DNA of 42,970 nt from B8-G4 sp033720735. GTDB lineage: Bacteria; Bacteroidota; Bacteroidia; Chitinophagales; Saprospiraceae. The notes beneath the pieces are model-generated. The model was given only the letters and a program-made list of their open reading frames with translations. It had not been told where the DNA came from and made no database searches. Location: positions 1 through 42,970 of the forward strand of contig JAWWBX010000004.1 in NCBI GenBank assembly GCA_033720735.1. The letters are read 5' to 3'. A program made the translations under genes and the position numbers. Positions 1 through 8,662 of the stretch are shown here, piece after piece (the first letter of the stretch is position 1; each line of letters starts with the position of its first letter).

Positions 1-299
1 CCTCCGCAGATCAGGTGCGGCACGGCGTCCACTCCATAGCGGTGCATGATCGCAGCACAGATGCCCACGGTACCAGGACGCTTGCGGATCGAGGACTTCT
101 CGTAGTATCCGTCGGGCTTGCGCTGGTAGATGTATTCTTCGCGATGGTAGGTCACGTCGATGAAGGGCGGTTCGAACTCCATCAGCGGGTCCAGCGCATT
201 GAAGATGTCCTCGACACTTCCCCCTTTGAGAGGGGGCAGGATCTCAAAAGAGATGAGGGTGCGACCCTGTGCCTGCGTGAAGTAGTCAGTGACTTTCAT
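1..299 (-). CDS. metF: Methylenetetrahydrofolate reductase, N-terminal part (cut by window edge)
   Basis: The ATG is at 299 and the frame stays open to the left edge, so only about the first 99 residues are present. MetF reduces 5,10-methylene-THF to 5-methyl-THF with a flavin, supplying methyl groups for methionine synthesis in the cytosol. The visible part starts MKVTDYF and carries FEILPP, whose Glu matches the active-site Glu of FEFFPP in E. coli MetF. It continues with the beta-barrel strands PPFIDVTYH and a KRPGTVGICAAIM segment that is highly typical of Bacteroidota MetF. It reads in the same direction as the exported protein upstream of it (stop at 369), 69 bp away. CAAATTGT at 335-342 is a one-mismatch -7 element in the right orientation. 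The family call is secure; nothing can be said about the C-terminal half. Confidence 0.93.
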   Translation of the reverse strand, partial: MKVTDYFTQAQGRTLISFEILPPLKGGSVEDIFNALDPLMEFEPPFIDVTYHREEYIYQRKPDGYYEKSSIRKRPGTVGICAAIMHRYGVDAVPHLICG

Positions 300-368
300 T
301 TGTATTGCGGGATGCTGGACTTAGGGAAACGGTGCAAATTGTGTGCCCAATGCACAGCGGCGACCGGG

Positions 369-1034
369 CTACTGCTTTTTCTTTCGTTTGAAGTCGCCGC
401 GCTTGAGGGCTTCAATAAACTGCTTCCACGCAAACACATTCAGGACATTCATCGGCCTGATCTGTCCCTCATAATAGTAGGCCTGTGCTTGCTGACGAAG
501 GAAGAAGTCGACGTTCTCGTCGCCGTCGGTAGGCAGGAAGGCGATCAGTTGCGCCAGCGCCCGGTCTGAAAGGTTCTCGTTGGCCAGGGCCTCCAGCTCG
601 CTTTCAACGTCCATGGCCAGAAATTCCAACTTGAAATGCTCACGGCTTGGCCAGGGGTAGATCACTGTCTCGGGAAGCAGGAAGGTGTCGCGCCGCATCA
701 ACTGGAACAGAGAATAGCGTGTGCCTTGCAAGGTGTCTGGTACCACGTACTCCACATCCTTGTAACCGATCGATGAGAACACGACGGTTTCTCCTTTTCT
801 CGCCACCAGCGAGAAGAACCCCTCATTGCTCGAGAAGGTCCCGCGCTGCGTCGACTGCACATAGATATTGACGTACGGAAGTGGTTCGACCCCGCCATTC
901 TCATCGGTCCACACCAGGCCCGAAAGCTGAACGATATCTGATGTATCGGCCAGGGCCTGCCCGCGCAGTGCAGGCTGGATGGCACAAAGTATCAGTAGGG
1001 CCAGAATTGCGTGAAGTAAGAGTCTGCTTGCCAT
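369..1034 (-). CDS. Exported CarboxypepD_reg-like protein
   Basis: This 221-residue protein has an N-terminal signal peptide (hydrophobic LLLHAILALLILCAI, cleavage probably near residue 25-29). A single carboxypeptidase-regulatory-like beta-sandwich follows at about residues 36-110: LSGLVWTDENGG, then PYVNIYVQSTQRGTFSSNEGFFSL, ending FSSIGYKDVEYVV. This fold is the usual N-terminal extension of Bacteroidota TonB receptors, but here it stands alone. The rest (about 115-221) is helical with a very basic tail (KRGDFKRKKKQ). Such proteins are periplasmic or surface-associated and their role is unknown. An exact -7 element lies just upstream at 1048-1055, so the gene is probably transcribed on its own rather than from lon. 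The domain call is firm; the function is not. Confidence 0.85.
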   Translation of the reverse strand: MASRLLLHAILALLILCAIQPALRGQALADTSDIVQLSGLVWTDENGGVEPLPYVNIYVQSTQRGTFSSNEGFFSLVARKGETVVFSSIGYKDVEYVVPDTLQGTRYSLFQLMRRDTFLLPETVIYPWPSREHFKLEFLAMDVESELEALANENLSDRALAQLIAFLPTDGDENVDFFLRQQAQAYYYEGQIRPMNVLNVFAWKQFIEALKRGDFKRKKKQ

Positions 1035-1047
1035 ATCCGGTAGCCGC

Positions 1048-1055
1048 CAAAATTA
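1048..1055 (-). promoter_or_regulatory. Bacteroidota -7 promoter element (TAATTTTG)
   Basis: Reading the minus strand, TAATTTTG matches the TAnnTTTG -7 consensus of Bacteroidota primary sigma exactly and ends 13 bp before the ATG of the CarboxypepD_reg-like gene. No good TTTG -33 element is visible at the usual spacing. An 8-bp palindrome TCACGTGA lies further upstream at 1100-1107. Confidence 0.5.
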
Positions 1056-1134
1056 CTGATTTCCAACATTATAAACGTCGCCGCTACATCCAGGCCACCT
1101 CACGTGATGTGCTTTAACAAAGCCTTAACCTTAC

Positions 1135-3549
1135 TTAGAATGACCAGACGCCCAGAGCGTAGTTGAGCACTTCCTCCATGCGGTCAACATAGGCAAACTG
1201 CATATCGCCGATATAGGTCTTGTCTATTTCAGCGACGTGCTTCTCATTTTGCTTGCTGAGGAGCACCTCCCGCATACCTGCCCGCCGCGCGGCAAGGACC
1301 TTCTCTTTGATACCGCCCACGGGCAAAACCTTACCGCGCAAGGTGATCTCGCCGGTCATAGCCAGGAAAGGTTTGACCGATTTCTTCTTGAACGCTGAGG
1401 TCAGGGCAACCAGCATGGTGACGCCGGCCGAGGGTCCGTCTTTGGGAATCGCCCCTTCGGGCACATGGATATGAATGTCGGTTGTGTCAAACACCTCAGG
1501 ATCAATATCAAGTGAACTGCTGTTGGCCTTGATAAAGCTGAGGGCCGTCGATGCTGATTCTTTCATTACGTCACCGAGATTCCCGGTAAGCGTCAGCTTG
1601 CCCTTGCCCTTACTGAGGCTCGCTTCGATAAACAGGATATCACCCCCCACGCGGGTCCATGCGAGGCCGATCGCGACCCCCGGGGCCTGTTTCTCCTGAT
1701 ACACCTCTTTGCTGTAGATCGTTGGACCAAGCAGGTCACGCACGTCGTCTGCAGATATGCTGGGATTGTACTGCTCTTCCATCGCCACCTTCTTGGCGAT
1801 CCCGCGCATCACGCCCGCCAGCTTGCGATCAAGGTTGCGCACGCCCGACTCGCGTGTGTAATATTCAATGATCTCCTGCAAGACCCTGGCAGACATCCGG
1901 ACATCCTTGCCTGTCAACCCGTGTTCCTTACGCTGTTTCGGAACCAGGTGCCGTCGGGCGATCTCCAGTTTCTCCTCCGTCGAATACCCGCTGATCTCAA
2001 TGATCTCCATACGGTCAAGCAGCGCCGGCTGGATCGTGCTCAGCGTGTTGGCCGTAGCGACAAAAAGCACTTTGGACAGGTCGTATTCCAGTTCGAGGTA
2101 GTTGTCGTGGAACGATCCATTCTGTTCCGGATCGAGCACTTCGAGCAACGCCGAAGAGGGATCACCACGGAAGTCCTTCCCGACCTTGTCTATCTCATCC
2201 AGGATAAACACCGGGTTGGAGGCACCGGCCTTCTTGATCGACTGGATGATACGCCCCGGCATCGCGCCGATGTAGGTCTTGCGATGGCCACGGATCTCGG
2301 ATTCGTCGTGCAAGCCCCCCAGGGACATGCGCACGAAGCGCCGGTTGAGTGCAGTGGCGATCGACCGTCCGAGCGAAGTCTTGCCCACCCCGGGAGGGCC
2401 TACCAGACAAAGGATTGGGGCCTTCATGTCGCCCTTCAGTTTGAGCACGGCGAGGTGCTCCAGGATCCGTTCCTTCACTTTCTCGAGGCCGAAATGGTCC
2501 TTGTCGAGTTGTTTCCTGACTTTGGCAAGGTCAAACTGGTCAGAGGAATATTTGTGCCAGGGCAGCTCGAGGAGCAATTCAACGTAGTTGAGGACAACGG
2601 AGTACTCGGCTACCTGTGGATTCATCCGGCGCGCCTTGGCAATCTCCTTGTCAAACGTCTCTTGTACTTCTTCCGGCCATTTCTTGGCCTTGGAGCGTTC
2701 GATCAGCTCGAGAAGTTCTGCTTCCTGCGGATTCTGGCCAAGCTCTTCCTGGATCGTCTTGAGCTGCTGACTGAGAAAGTAGTCCCGCTGCTGCTTTTCG
2801 ATATCACCGCGCACCTTGGTTTCGATCTGATCCTTGAGTTCCAGCAGCTGCAACTCGCTCAGCATATATTCGTGCACCTTGTTGCCCATATCATGCAGTG
2901 CCTCGACCTCGAGGAGTTCCTGCTTCTTGGGCACGTCGATCCCGAGGTTTGAGGCAATGAAACTCAGCAAATGGCCCTCCTGCTTGATATTGCGCAACAT
3001 CACGGCAGCCTCGTTTGGGATCTGTGGCGATAGCTTGATGATCCGCTCGGCAAGGTCCCTGATGGATGAGATCAATGCCTCGAACTCCAGATTCTCACTC
3101 GGTATCCGATATGGCATCATCTCGATCCGTCCCTCCATCATCGGATCTTCAGCCAGCATCTCCGTCAGAGCAATTCGTGAACGCCCCTGAATGATGGCCG
3201 TGATGGTGCCATCCGGCATTTTGAGCAACTTCAGGATGCGCGCGGCTGTACCTGTGCGGTACAGGTCATCAAAGTGCGGATCCTCGTCTTCGTCATTTCG
3301 CTGGGAAAACACGGCTACGATCTTGTGGGTCTCGTGCGCCTTGCGCACTGCCAGGATCGACTTGTCGCGTCCGATCGTGATCGGGATCACAATCCCTGGA
3401 AATAACACCGTATTCTTCAAGGCCAGGACCGGTAGTGTCTCGGGGTAGGTCTCACTGGCGGAAGGCTCTTCGTCGTCGGTCACCGAAATGAGTGGCATAT
3501 AATCCACATCATCGGTCAGGCCGGATAGTATCTTCAGATCATCAAACAT
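1135..3549 (-). CDS. lon: ATP-dependent Lon protease
   Basis: Lon is a cytosolic AAA+ serine protease that degrades misfolded and regulatory proteins. From the chosen ATG at 3549 the protein is 804 residues, the usual size. It has a LON substrate-binding domain (about 38-240, starting LPVLALKNTVLFPG), a coiled-coil region, and AAA+ Walker A GPPGVGKTS (about 384-392) with Walker B VFILDEID. The C-terminal protease domain has catalytic Ser707 in PKDGPSAG and Lys750 in GGIKEK, matching the Ser-Lys dyad of E. coli Lon. An in-frame ATG exists upstream at 3672, but the extra 41 residues look unlike Lon and cross a perfect palindrome with a -7-like core (3566-3580). I therefore prefer MFDDLKIL. parE lies upstream in the same direction, 153 bp away. 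Confidence 0.97.
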   Translation of the reverse strand: MFDDLKILSGLTDDVDYMPLISVTDDEEPSASETYPETLPVLALKNTVLFPGIVIPITIGRDKSILAVRKAHETHKIVAVFSQRNDEDEDPHFDDLYRTGTAARILKLLKMPDGTITAIIQGRSRIALTEMLAEDPMMEGRIEMMPYRIPSENLEFEALISSIRDLAERIIKLSPQIPNEAAVMLRNIKQEGHLLSFIASNLGIDVPKKQELLEVEALHDMGNKVHEYMLSELQLLELKDQIETKVRGDIEKQQRDYFLSQQLKTIQEELGQNPQEAELLELIERSKAKKWPEEVQETFDKEIAKARRMNPQVAEYSVVLNYVELLLELPWHKYSSDQFDLAKVRKQLDKDHFGLEKVKERILEHLAVLKLKGDMKAPILCLVGPPGVGKTSLGRSIATALNRRFVRMSLGGLHDESEIRGHRKTYIGAMPGRIIQSIKKAGASNPVFILDEIDKVGKDFRGDPSSALLEVLDPEQNGSFHDNYLELEYDLSKVLFVATANTLSTIQPALLDRMEIIEISGYSTEEKLEIARRHLVPKQRKEHGLTGKDVRMSARVLQEIIEYYTRESGVRNLDRKLAGVMRGIAKKVAMEEQYNPSISADDVRDLLGPTIYSKEVYQEKQAPGVAIGLAWTRVGGDILFIEASLSKGKGKLTLTGNLGDVMKESASTALSFIKANSSSLDIDPEVFDTTDIHIHVPEGAIPKDGPSAGVTMLVALTSAFKKKSVKPFLAMTGEITLRGKVLPVGGIKEKVLAARRAGMREVLLSKQNEKHVAEIDKTYIGDMQFAYVDRMEEVLNYALGVWSF

Positions 3550-3565
3550 CACCCTCGTATCTGGT

Positions 3566-3580
3566 GTGTCAAAATGACAC
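3566..3580 (-). promoter_or_regulatory. Perfect palindrome over a -7-like element upstream of lon
   Basis: GTGTCA-TTT-TGACAC (minus-strand reading) is a perfect 6-bp inverted repeat with a 3-bp spacer, ending 16 bp before the lon ATG at 3549. Its centre contains TCATTTTG, one mismatch from the Bacteroidota -7 consensus. A third GTGTCA half-site (plus-strand reading) lies at 3611-3616. The layout suggests an operator overlapping the lon promoter; the regulator is unknown. It does not resemble CIRCE. Confidence 0.4.
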
Positions 3581-3702
3581 GTGATTATGCAATTGTACTC
3601 TTCGCTGGAAGTGTCAAGGACTGTGCCATGGGAAAATAAGGCCCGTGAACATGAAAAGATTGCCGTATTCATACCCCCCGCCTCGAAAAATCAGACATTT
3701 CG

Positions 3703-5616
3703 TCAGGCCGACGTTACCGCGTGCTCGCTGGCGGGCTGTTCGGCAGCAGGTCCGTTCTCCGTCTCTTCGGCGACGATGTCTACTTCGAGTTTGAGGTTCT
3801 CGATGATAAATTCCTGTCGTTCGGGCGTATTCTTTCCCATGTAGTACAGCAGAACGTCATCGATGTTGACGTCGTCGGCCATATGGACCGGCTCGAGGCG
3901 GATCTGCTCGCCAATGAGGTCCTCAAACTCTTCGGGCGAGATCTCTCCGAGGCCTTTGAAGCGAGTGATCTCCGGTTTCCCCTTGAGTCGGCGGATGGCT
4001 GCCTTCTTTTCCTGCTCGGAATAGCAATAGATCGTCTCGCGTTTGTCGCGCACCCGGAAGAGCGGTGTCTCCAGGATATAGAGATGTCCTTCTCTGACCA
4101 GGTCCGGGAAGAACTGCAGGAAGAAGGTGAGCAAAAGCAGGCGGATGTGCATCCCGTCGACATCGGCATCGGTGGCGATCACCACCCGGTTGTAGCGCAG
4201 GTCGTCAAGCCCGTCTTCGATTTGCAGCGCGTGCTGCAGCAGGTTGAGCTCCTCATTCTGGTAAACGACCTTCTTGGTCATTCCGAAACAGTTGAGCGGT
4301 TTGCCGCGCAGACTGAAGACTGCCTGGGTCTGGACGTCTCTCGCTTTGGTCAGTGAGCCACTCGCACTATCTCCCTCGGTGATAAAGATCGTGCTGGCAT
4401 TGCGCAGGGCTTCATCAGCCTTGCCGTCCTGATAGTGCACGCGGCAGTCACGCAATTTCTTGTTGTGAAGATTTGCTGCCTTGGCGCGTTTGTTGGCCAG
4501 TTTCTTGATCCCTGCGATCTCCTTGCGTTCGCGTTCCGATTGCTGGATCCGTTTGAGCATGGCCTTGGCCGTCTCCGGATGTTTGTGCAGGAAGTTGTCG
4601 AGATGTGTTGACACAAAATCCACCACGAAGGAGCGGACGGTCACGCCATCGGGTGACATGGTGAGTGACCCCAGCTTGGTTTTTGTCTGCGACTCGAACA
4701 CTGGTTCTTCCACTCTTACGCTGATCGCCGCAATGATCGAGGCGCGGATGTCCTTGGCATCAAAGTTCTTGTTAAAGTGATCACGCACGCCCTTGACGAT
4801 CCCTTCACGGAATGCAGCCTGGTGCGTCCCCCCCTGGGTCGTGTGTTGTCCGTTGACAAACGAGAAATAGTGCTCGCCGTAGTGCTGGCCATGCGTCATG
4901 GCGACCTCGATGTCCTCCCCGGAAAAATGGATCACGGGGTACCGGATGTGCTCCGATTGCGTTTTCTTGTTCAAGAGGTCCAGCAGCCCGTCCTTGGAGT
5001 AGAAGGTCTTGCCCTTGTACTTAATGCGGAGTCCTGCATTGAGATACACGTAGTTCCAGAGCTGTTGCTCGACATACTCGTCCCGGAACTTGTAACCGGG
5101 AAAGATCTCTTCGTCTGGGCGAAACACCACCAGTGTGCCGGTATCCTCGCTACTTTTGACGATGCGACTCTGCGAGGTCAGGTCTCCGAGCTCAAACTCG
5201 GCGATCTTCGTCTTCCCTTCCCGGACAGCCTGCACTTTAAAATACTTGGACAGCGCGTTGACTGCCTTGGTACCCACGCCGTTGAGGCCGACCGACTTCT
5301 TGAATGCCTTGGAGTCGTACTTGCCACCGGTATTGATCCGGGACACGCAATCCACGACCTTACCGAGAGGGATCCCCCGTCCGTAGTCGCGCACTGATAC
5401 CGCACCGTCCTCGATCTCAATATCGATCCGCTTGCCATATCCCATGACGTATTCGTCGATACAGTTGTCGATGACCTCCTTGAGCAGGATGTAGATGCCG
5501 TCATCGGGGCTTGAACCGTCTCCGCGCTTCCCGATATACATGCCCGGCCGGAGCCGGATATGTTCTTTCCAGTCCAGACTGACGATATTCTCCTCTGTGT
5601 ACCTGACCTCAGACAT
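3703..5616 (-). CDS. parE: DNA topoisomerase IV subunit B
   Basis: ParE is the ATPase subunit of topoisomerase IV, which decatenates daughter chromosomes. The 637-residue product has a GHKL ATPase domain (DNCIDEYVMGYG; GRGIPLG; the ATP lid with VGLNGVGTKAVNALS), a transducer domain, and a TOPRIM domain with ITEGDSASG and the metal-binding DADVDG. The length is near that of Bacteroidota ParE and shorter than GyrB, which favours ParE. The start at 5616 (MSEVRYTEENI) fits family N-termini better than the in-frame ATG at 5631. parC, often adjacent in this phylum, is not next to it. The C-terminus ends in an Ala/Glu-rich tail of about 20 residues. Confidence 0.94.
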   Translation of the reverse strand: MSEVRYTEENIVSLDWKEHIRLRPGMYIGKRGDGSSPDDGIYILLKEVIDNCIDEYVMGYGKRIDIEIEDGAVSVRDYGRGIPLGKVVDCVSRINTGGKYDSKAFKKSVGLNGVGTKAVNALSKYFKVQAVREGKTKIAEFELGDLTSQSRIVKSSEDTGTLVVFRPDEEIFPGYKFRDEYVEQQLWNYVYLNAGLRIKYKGKTFYSKDGLLDLLNKKTQSEHIRYPVIHFSGEDIEVAMTHGQHYGEHYFSFVNGQHTTQGGTHQAAFREGIVKGVRDHFNKNFDAKDIRASIIAAISVRVEEPVFESQTKTKLGSLTMSPDGVTVRSFVVDFVSTHLDNFLHKHPETAKAMLKRIQQSERERKEIAGIKKLANKRAKAANLHNKKLRDCRVHYQDGKADEALRNASTIFITEGDSASGSLTKARDVQTQAVFSLRGKPLNCFGMTKKVVYQNEELNLLQHALQIEDGLDDLRYNRVVIATDADVDGMHIRLLLLTFFLQFFPDLVREGHLYILETPLFRVRDKRETIYCYSEQEKKAAIRRLKGKPEITRFKGLGEISPEEFEDLIGEQIRLEPVHMADDVNIDDVLLYYMGKNTPERQEFIIENLKLEVDIVAEETENGPAAEQPASEHAVTSA

Positions 5617-5721
5617 AGCGAATAGGATCAACGTGTAAAAGTATCAACTTCATATTACAATTAGTAATCATCCGAAATTGAAATGATGGTCGCTGCGAAG
5701 CGGTGCCCGGATCTTGCTGGC

Positions 5722-6228
5722 TTAGTCGTTGCGGCGCACCTTGTATTCGGGCCGGGCGAAGGTCGGAAAGGCCGCACTGCCATAGTGCGAGAATCCCTCT
5801 TCGGTCTTGATTTGCATCTGATAGGTCTCGACAAATCCGCTGAAGAAGGTTCTGAGATCGGCAATTGGAATGTTGCGCGATTTGGTTTTAGGGAAAAAAG
5901 CCAGATGCGCAATGGTACCGTCGGCATTCCAGTAAACGTACATGTAGGTCTTGAGGCCTTGGATGTCGTAGCCGATCGCTTCTGCATAGTCCTCCATCGC
6001 CCCAAGCATGATCATCCATTTTTCGTAGGCGTAGTCCATATCATTGCCGCAAACCCCCAGCAGAATGCCGGGATGAGACACCGACAGTGCAGCAAATGTC
6101 TCTTCCTGCTCGCCAATGAGTGAAACACGATCATCCGGGGTGGCTTGTTCAACCACCTGCGCAGAAGCACCGATCCCGATCAGTAATGAGCAGAACGTGA
6201 TAAGCAAGGGATGTGACAACCTGTTCAA
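5722..6228 (-). CDS. Small exported protein of unknown function
   Basis: I do not recognise this 168-residue protein. It opens with a clear signal peptide (LLITFCSLLIGIGASAQ, cleavage probably after ASA), so the mature part is periplasmic or secreted. The mature region has alternating aromatic strands (YMYVYWNADGTIAHLAFFP) and one Cys in GVCGND. It may be a small alpha/beta domain, but no motif gives an activity. No in-frame ATG exists between the signal sequence and the upstream stop, so translation probably begins at TTG 6228 or a nearby TTG. It reads towards parE with 105 bp between them and could share a transcript. The coding call rests on the signal peptide and open frame. Confidence 0.65.
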   Translation of the reverse strand: MNRLSHPLLITFCSLLIGIGASAQVVEQATPDDRVSLIGEQEETFAALSVSHPGILLGVCGNDMDYAYEKWMIMLGAMEDYAEAIGYDIQGLKTYMYVYWNADGTIAHLAFFPKTKSRNIPIADLRTFFSGFVETYQMQIKTEEGFSHYGSAAFPTFARPEYKVRRND

Positions 6229-6436
6229 TCTGGAGCCCGAGTTTGTAATGCTAAACAGGCATTCCGTCTAAATTATTACGCCTGTGAGCACAATTTGCCT
6301 AATTCGAACGCACAACTGGCTTGAATCGCTCCAAAGTAAACAAAATCCGGGGCATTTCGTAACCTTGTGGCGACCCGTCACCCGCTGTTGGGAGCCCGCT
6401 GAAACGTGAAGTGATTGATCGAAATAGCACGCTGAC

Positions 6437-6979
6437 ATGTATATAGATCTGTTTCTGGGATTCTTCATTGTCATCGGCCTGATCCAGGGCTTTCATCGCG
6501 GTATCGTCCGCACCCTGTTTGCCGTTGTCAGTATCATCGTCGGACTGCTTGCTGCACTCAAATTCTCGCCACTGGTGGTCAATGTCTTCGAGCATTCTTT
6601 CGGTCTGAACCCCACCCTGTCGCTCGTTCTCGGTTTCTTGCTCACGTTTTTCGTGATCATGTGGGGGATCCGCTGGCTGGGGCGCGGATTCGAGAAGACC
6701 CTGAAGCTGGTTAAACTCAACTTCCTGAACCGCTTGCTGGGAGCAGCACTTTTTGTCGCGCTGATGATCGTGACCTATAGCGCCATTATCTGGTTTCTCG
6801 GCCGCACCGAGTTTGTCAGCCCTGAGCAAAAGGCTTCCTCTTTGAGCTACCCTTATCTCTCACAGATCCCTGAGTATACGAGTGCGGCGATCGAATCACT
6901 GCGCCCCGTGTTCAAGGGATTCGTGGATAAAATGGACGCGGTGATCAATGCGACGGATACCATCCCGGCAACGGAATGA
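6437..6979 (+). CDS. cvpA: CvpA family membrane protein
   Basis: CvpA-family proteins are small inner-membrane proteins with four helices; the E. coli member is needed for colicin V production. The 180-residue product starts MYIDLFLGFFIVIGLIQGFHRGIVRTLF, the typical family opening with a G-hx-RG turn after helix 1. Further helices lie at about 25-45, 60-80 and 100-125. The C-terminal 50 residues are soluble. The upstream gap of about 200 bp contains TAACCTTG (6360-6367), a one-mismatch -7 element. Its TGA (6977-6979) directly abuts the stop of convergent obg, the two forming TGATCA. The family is clear; the physiological role is not. Confidence 0.85.
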   Translation: MYIDLFLGFFIVIGLIQGFHRGIVRTLFAVVSIIVGLLAALKFSPLVVNVFEHSFGLNPTLSLVLGFLLTFFVIMWGIRWLGRGFEKTLKLVKLNFLNRLLGAALFVALMIVTYSAIIWFLGRTEFVSPEQKASSLSYPYLSQIPEYTSAAIESLRPVFKGFVDKMDAVINATDTIPATE

Positions 6980-7972
6980 TCAACCTTGCAGGATCTGCCA
7001 CAGCTTGTCCTTGAGTTGGGTCAGTCCCTCACCGGTAACGGCAGAGATAAACAGATGATCGACTTCTGTGGGGATCTCCGCTGAGAGCAATTGCCGCAAT
7101 TCGGCATCGGCGAGATCGGCCTTGGTAATGGCCAGCAAGCGCGGTTTGTCCAGCAGCTCGGGGTTGTACATCTCCAGTTCGTGACAGAGTGTGCGGTATT
7201 CTGACGAGATCTGCTCACTATCGCACGGGATCATAAACAGCAGGGCTGCATTTCGTTCGATGTGTCGCAAAAAGCGATGACCCAGGCCCTTGCCCAGATG
7301 GGCATCCTCGATAATCCCGGGAATATCTGCCATCACGAAGGAGCGCGCATCGCGATAAGCCACGATCCCCAGATTGGGTACCAGAGTAGTAAACGCGTAA
7401 GCAGCAATCTTCGGTTTGGCCGCGGAAACTGCCGCCAGCAAGGTCGACTTGCCGGCATTGGGGAATCCGACCAGCCCCACGTCCGCCAGCACCTTGAGTT
7501 CCAACACCTTCCACAACTCCTGACCGGGCTCTCCAGGTTGCGCATAGCGCGGTGCCTGACGGGTCGGTGATTTGAAATGCGTGTTGCCCAAACCGCCTCG
7601 GCCGCCCTGGATCAGAACCTTTTCCTCTCCATCTTCAGTGATCTCAAAGTCGATCGTGTCCGTTTCAACGTCCCTTGCCACCGTGCCGAGCGGCACTTCG
7701 AGTACGACATCTTCACCAGACGCCCCGGTCATGTTGTTGCCACGGCCTGGTTGGCCATGTCCGGCAATGACATGCTTGCGGTATTTGAGATGCAGGAGCG
7801 TCCAGAGCTGTGCGTTGCCGCGCAGGATGATATGGCCACCCCTGCCGCCATCGCCGCCGTCAGGACCGCCCCGCGGATTGAACTTCTCCCGGTGGAAATG
7901 TGCCGACCCGCTACCACCATGACCGGAGCGGCACATGATCTTGACGTAGTCAACAAAATTTTGCTCGGCCAT
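6980..7972 (-). CDS. obg: GTPase Obg (ribosome assembly)
   Basis: Obg is an essential GTPase associated with 50S subunit maturation and stress signalling. The 330-residue protein has the glycine-rich Obg fold (1-159, with GGPDGGDGGRGGH and GGRGGLGN). The G domain follows, with G1 GFPNAGKST at 169-177, G3 DIPG, G4 TKAD and G5 SAVTGEG. It stops just after the G domain, so the optional C-terminal OCT domain is absent, as in many Bacteroidota. It lies 9 bp downstream of adk and is surely co-transcribed with it; adk-obg is a common order in this phylum. Its stop codon abuts that of convergent cvpA with no spacer. Confidence 0.96.
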   Translation of the reverse strand: MAEQNFVDYVKIMCRSGHGGSGSAHFHREKFNPRGGPDGGDGGRGGHIILRGNAQLWTLLHLKYRKHVIAGHGQPGRGNNMTGASGEDVVLEVPLGTVARDVETDTIDFEITEDGEEKVLIQGGRGGLGNTHFKSPTRQAPRYAQPGEPGQELWKVLELKVLADVGLVGFPNAGKSTLLAAVSAAKPKIAAYAFTTLVPNLGIVAYRDARSFVMADIPGIIEDAHLGKGLGHRFLRHIERNAALLFMIPCDSEQISSEYRTLCHELEMYNPELLDKPRLLAITKADLADAELRQLLSAEIPTEVDHLFISAVTGEGLTQLKDKLWQILQG

Positions 7973-7981
7973 GGGCCAGTG

Positions 7982-8566
7982 TTAAGTGGTCACCGCGATA
8001 GGATCGATCACTGCGCAAAGCCGCTGGAAGATCTCCTCGATCGACCCCACACCATTGACCGCATGCGACTTGCCGTGCTGAGCATAATGCTCGAAAACAG
8101 GCGTGGTTTCCTGTTCATACACTGCAATGCGATTGCGGATGATCCCGGCATCATTGTCATCCGGACGTCCGGAGGTCTTGCCCCGCAACAGGATGCGCTG
8201 TACAATCTCATCCTCCGGGACATCCAGGGCGACCAGCGCGGAGACTGCAGTGCCGCGTTCGTCAAGCAGGCTGTCCAGTGCCTTTGCCTGGTCCGTTGTT
8301 CTCGGGAAGCCGTCGAAAATGAAACCGCGCGCCTGCGGGAATTCATCGACACGGTTCTTCAGCATACCGATCGTCACCTCGTCGGGAACGAGCTCACCCC
8401 GGGTCATGTAACCCTTGGCGCGCAGGCCCAGCTCCGTTTCATTGCGCATCTCGTTGCGGAACAGATCGCCGGTCGAGATATGGATCAGCTGGTACTTCTC
8501 AACCAGCTTGTCGGCCTGGGTCCCCTTACCCGAACCGGGCGGACCAAAAAGGATGAGATTCAACAT
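7982..8566 (-). CDS. adk: Adenylate kinase
   Basis: Adenylate kinase interconverts ATP + AMP and 2 ADP in the cytosol. The 194-residue product shows the P-loop GPPGSGKGT at 8-16, STGDLFR, the AMP-binding GFIFDGFPRT segment and a short LID around RGKTSGRPDD. This makes it the short-LID form lacking the zinc-type insertion; 190-194 residues is normal for this form. The start MLNLILFGPPG is unambiguous. It is followed by obg after 9 bp and preceded, 96 bp away, by an NlpC/P60 lipoprotein. In many relatives hpt occupies the upstream position instead. Confidence 0.97.
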   Translation of the reverse strand: MLNLILFGPPGSGKGTQADKLVEKYQLIHISTGDLFRNEMRNETELGLRAKGYMTRGELVPDEVTIGMLKNRVDEFPQARGFIFDGFPRTTDQAKALDSLLDERGTAVSALVALDVPEDEIVQRILLRGKTSGRPDDNDAGIIRNRIAVYEQETTPVFEHYAQHGKSHAVNGVGSIEEIFQRLCAVIDPIAVTT

Positions 8567-8662
8567 GATGTATGCTTTAGAGCGGTCGAAATTACAAAAA
8601 AGGATTCCCTGTCAGGCAACGGGGAAGCGGTCCACGGGGTTCCGGCAGGATGAACTATGCGC

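Noticed and set aside
1921..2952. 343-residue plus-strand open frame opposite lon
   Set aside because: It is an antisense shadow of the Lon AAA+ region; its residues show no domain and the lon frame is fully explained by family motifs.
5654..5668. ATTAC-N5-GTAAT inverted repeat upstream of parE
   Set aside because: Five-base arms in an AT-rich gap are close to chance and nothing else supports an operator.
7577..8653. 358-residue plus-strand open frame opposite obg and adk
   Set aside because: It spans two real genes and their gap in antisense, with no family features.
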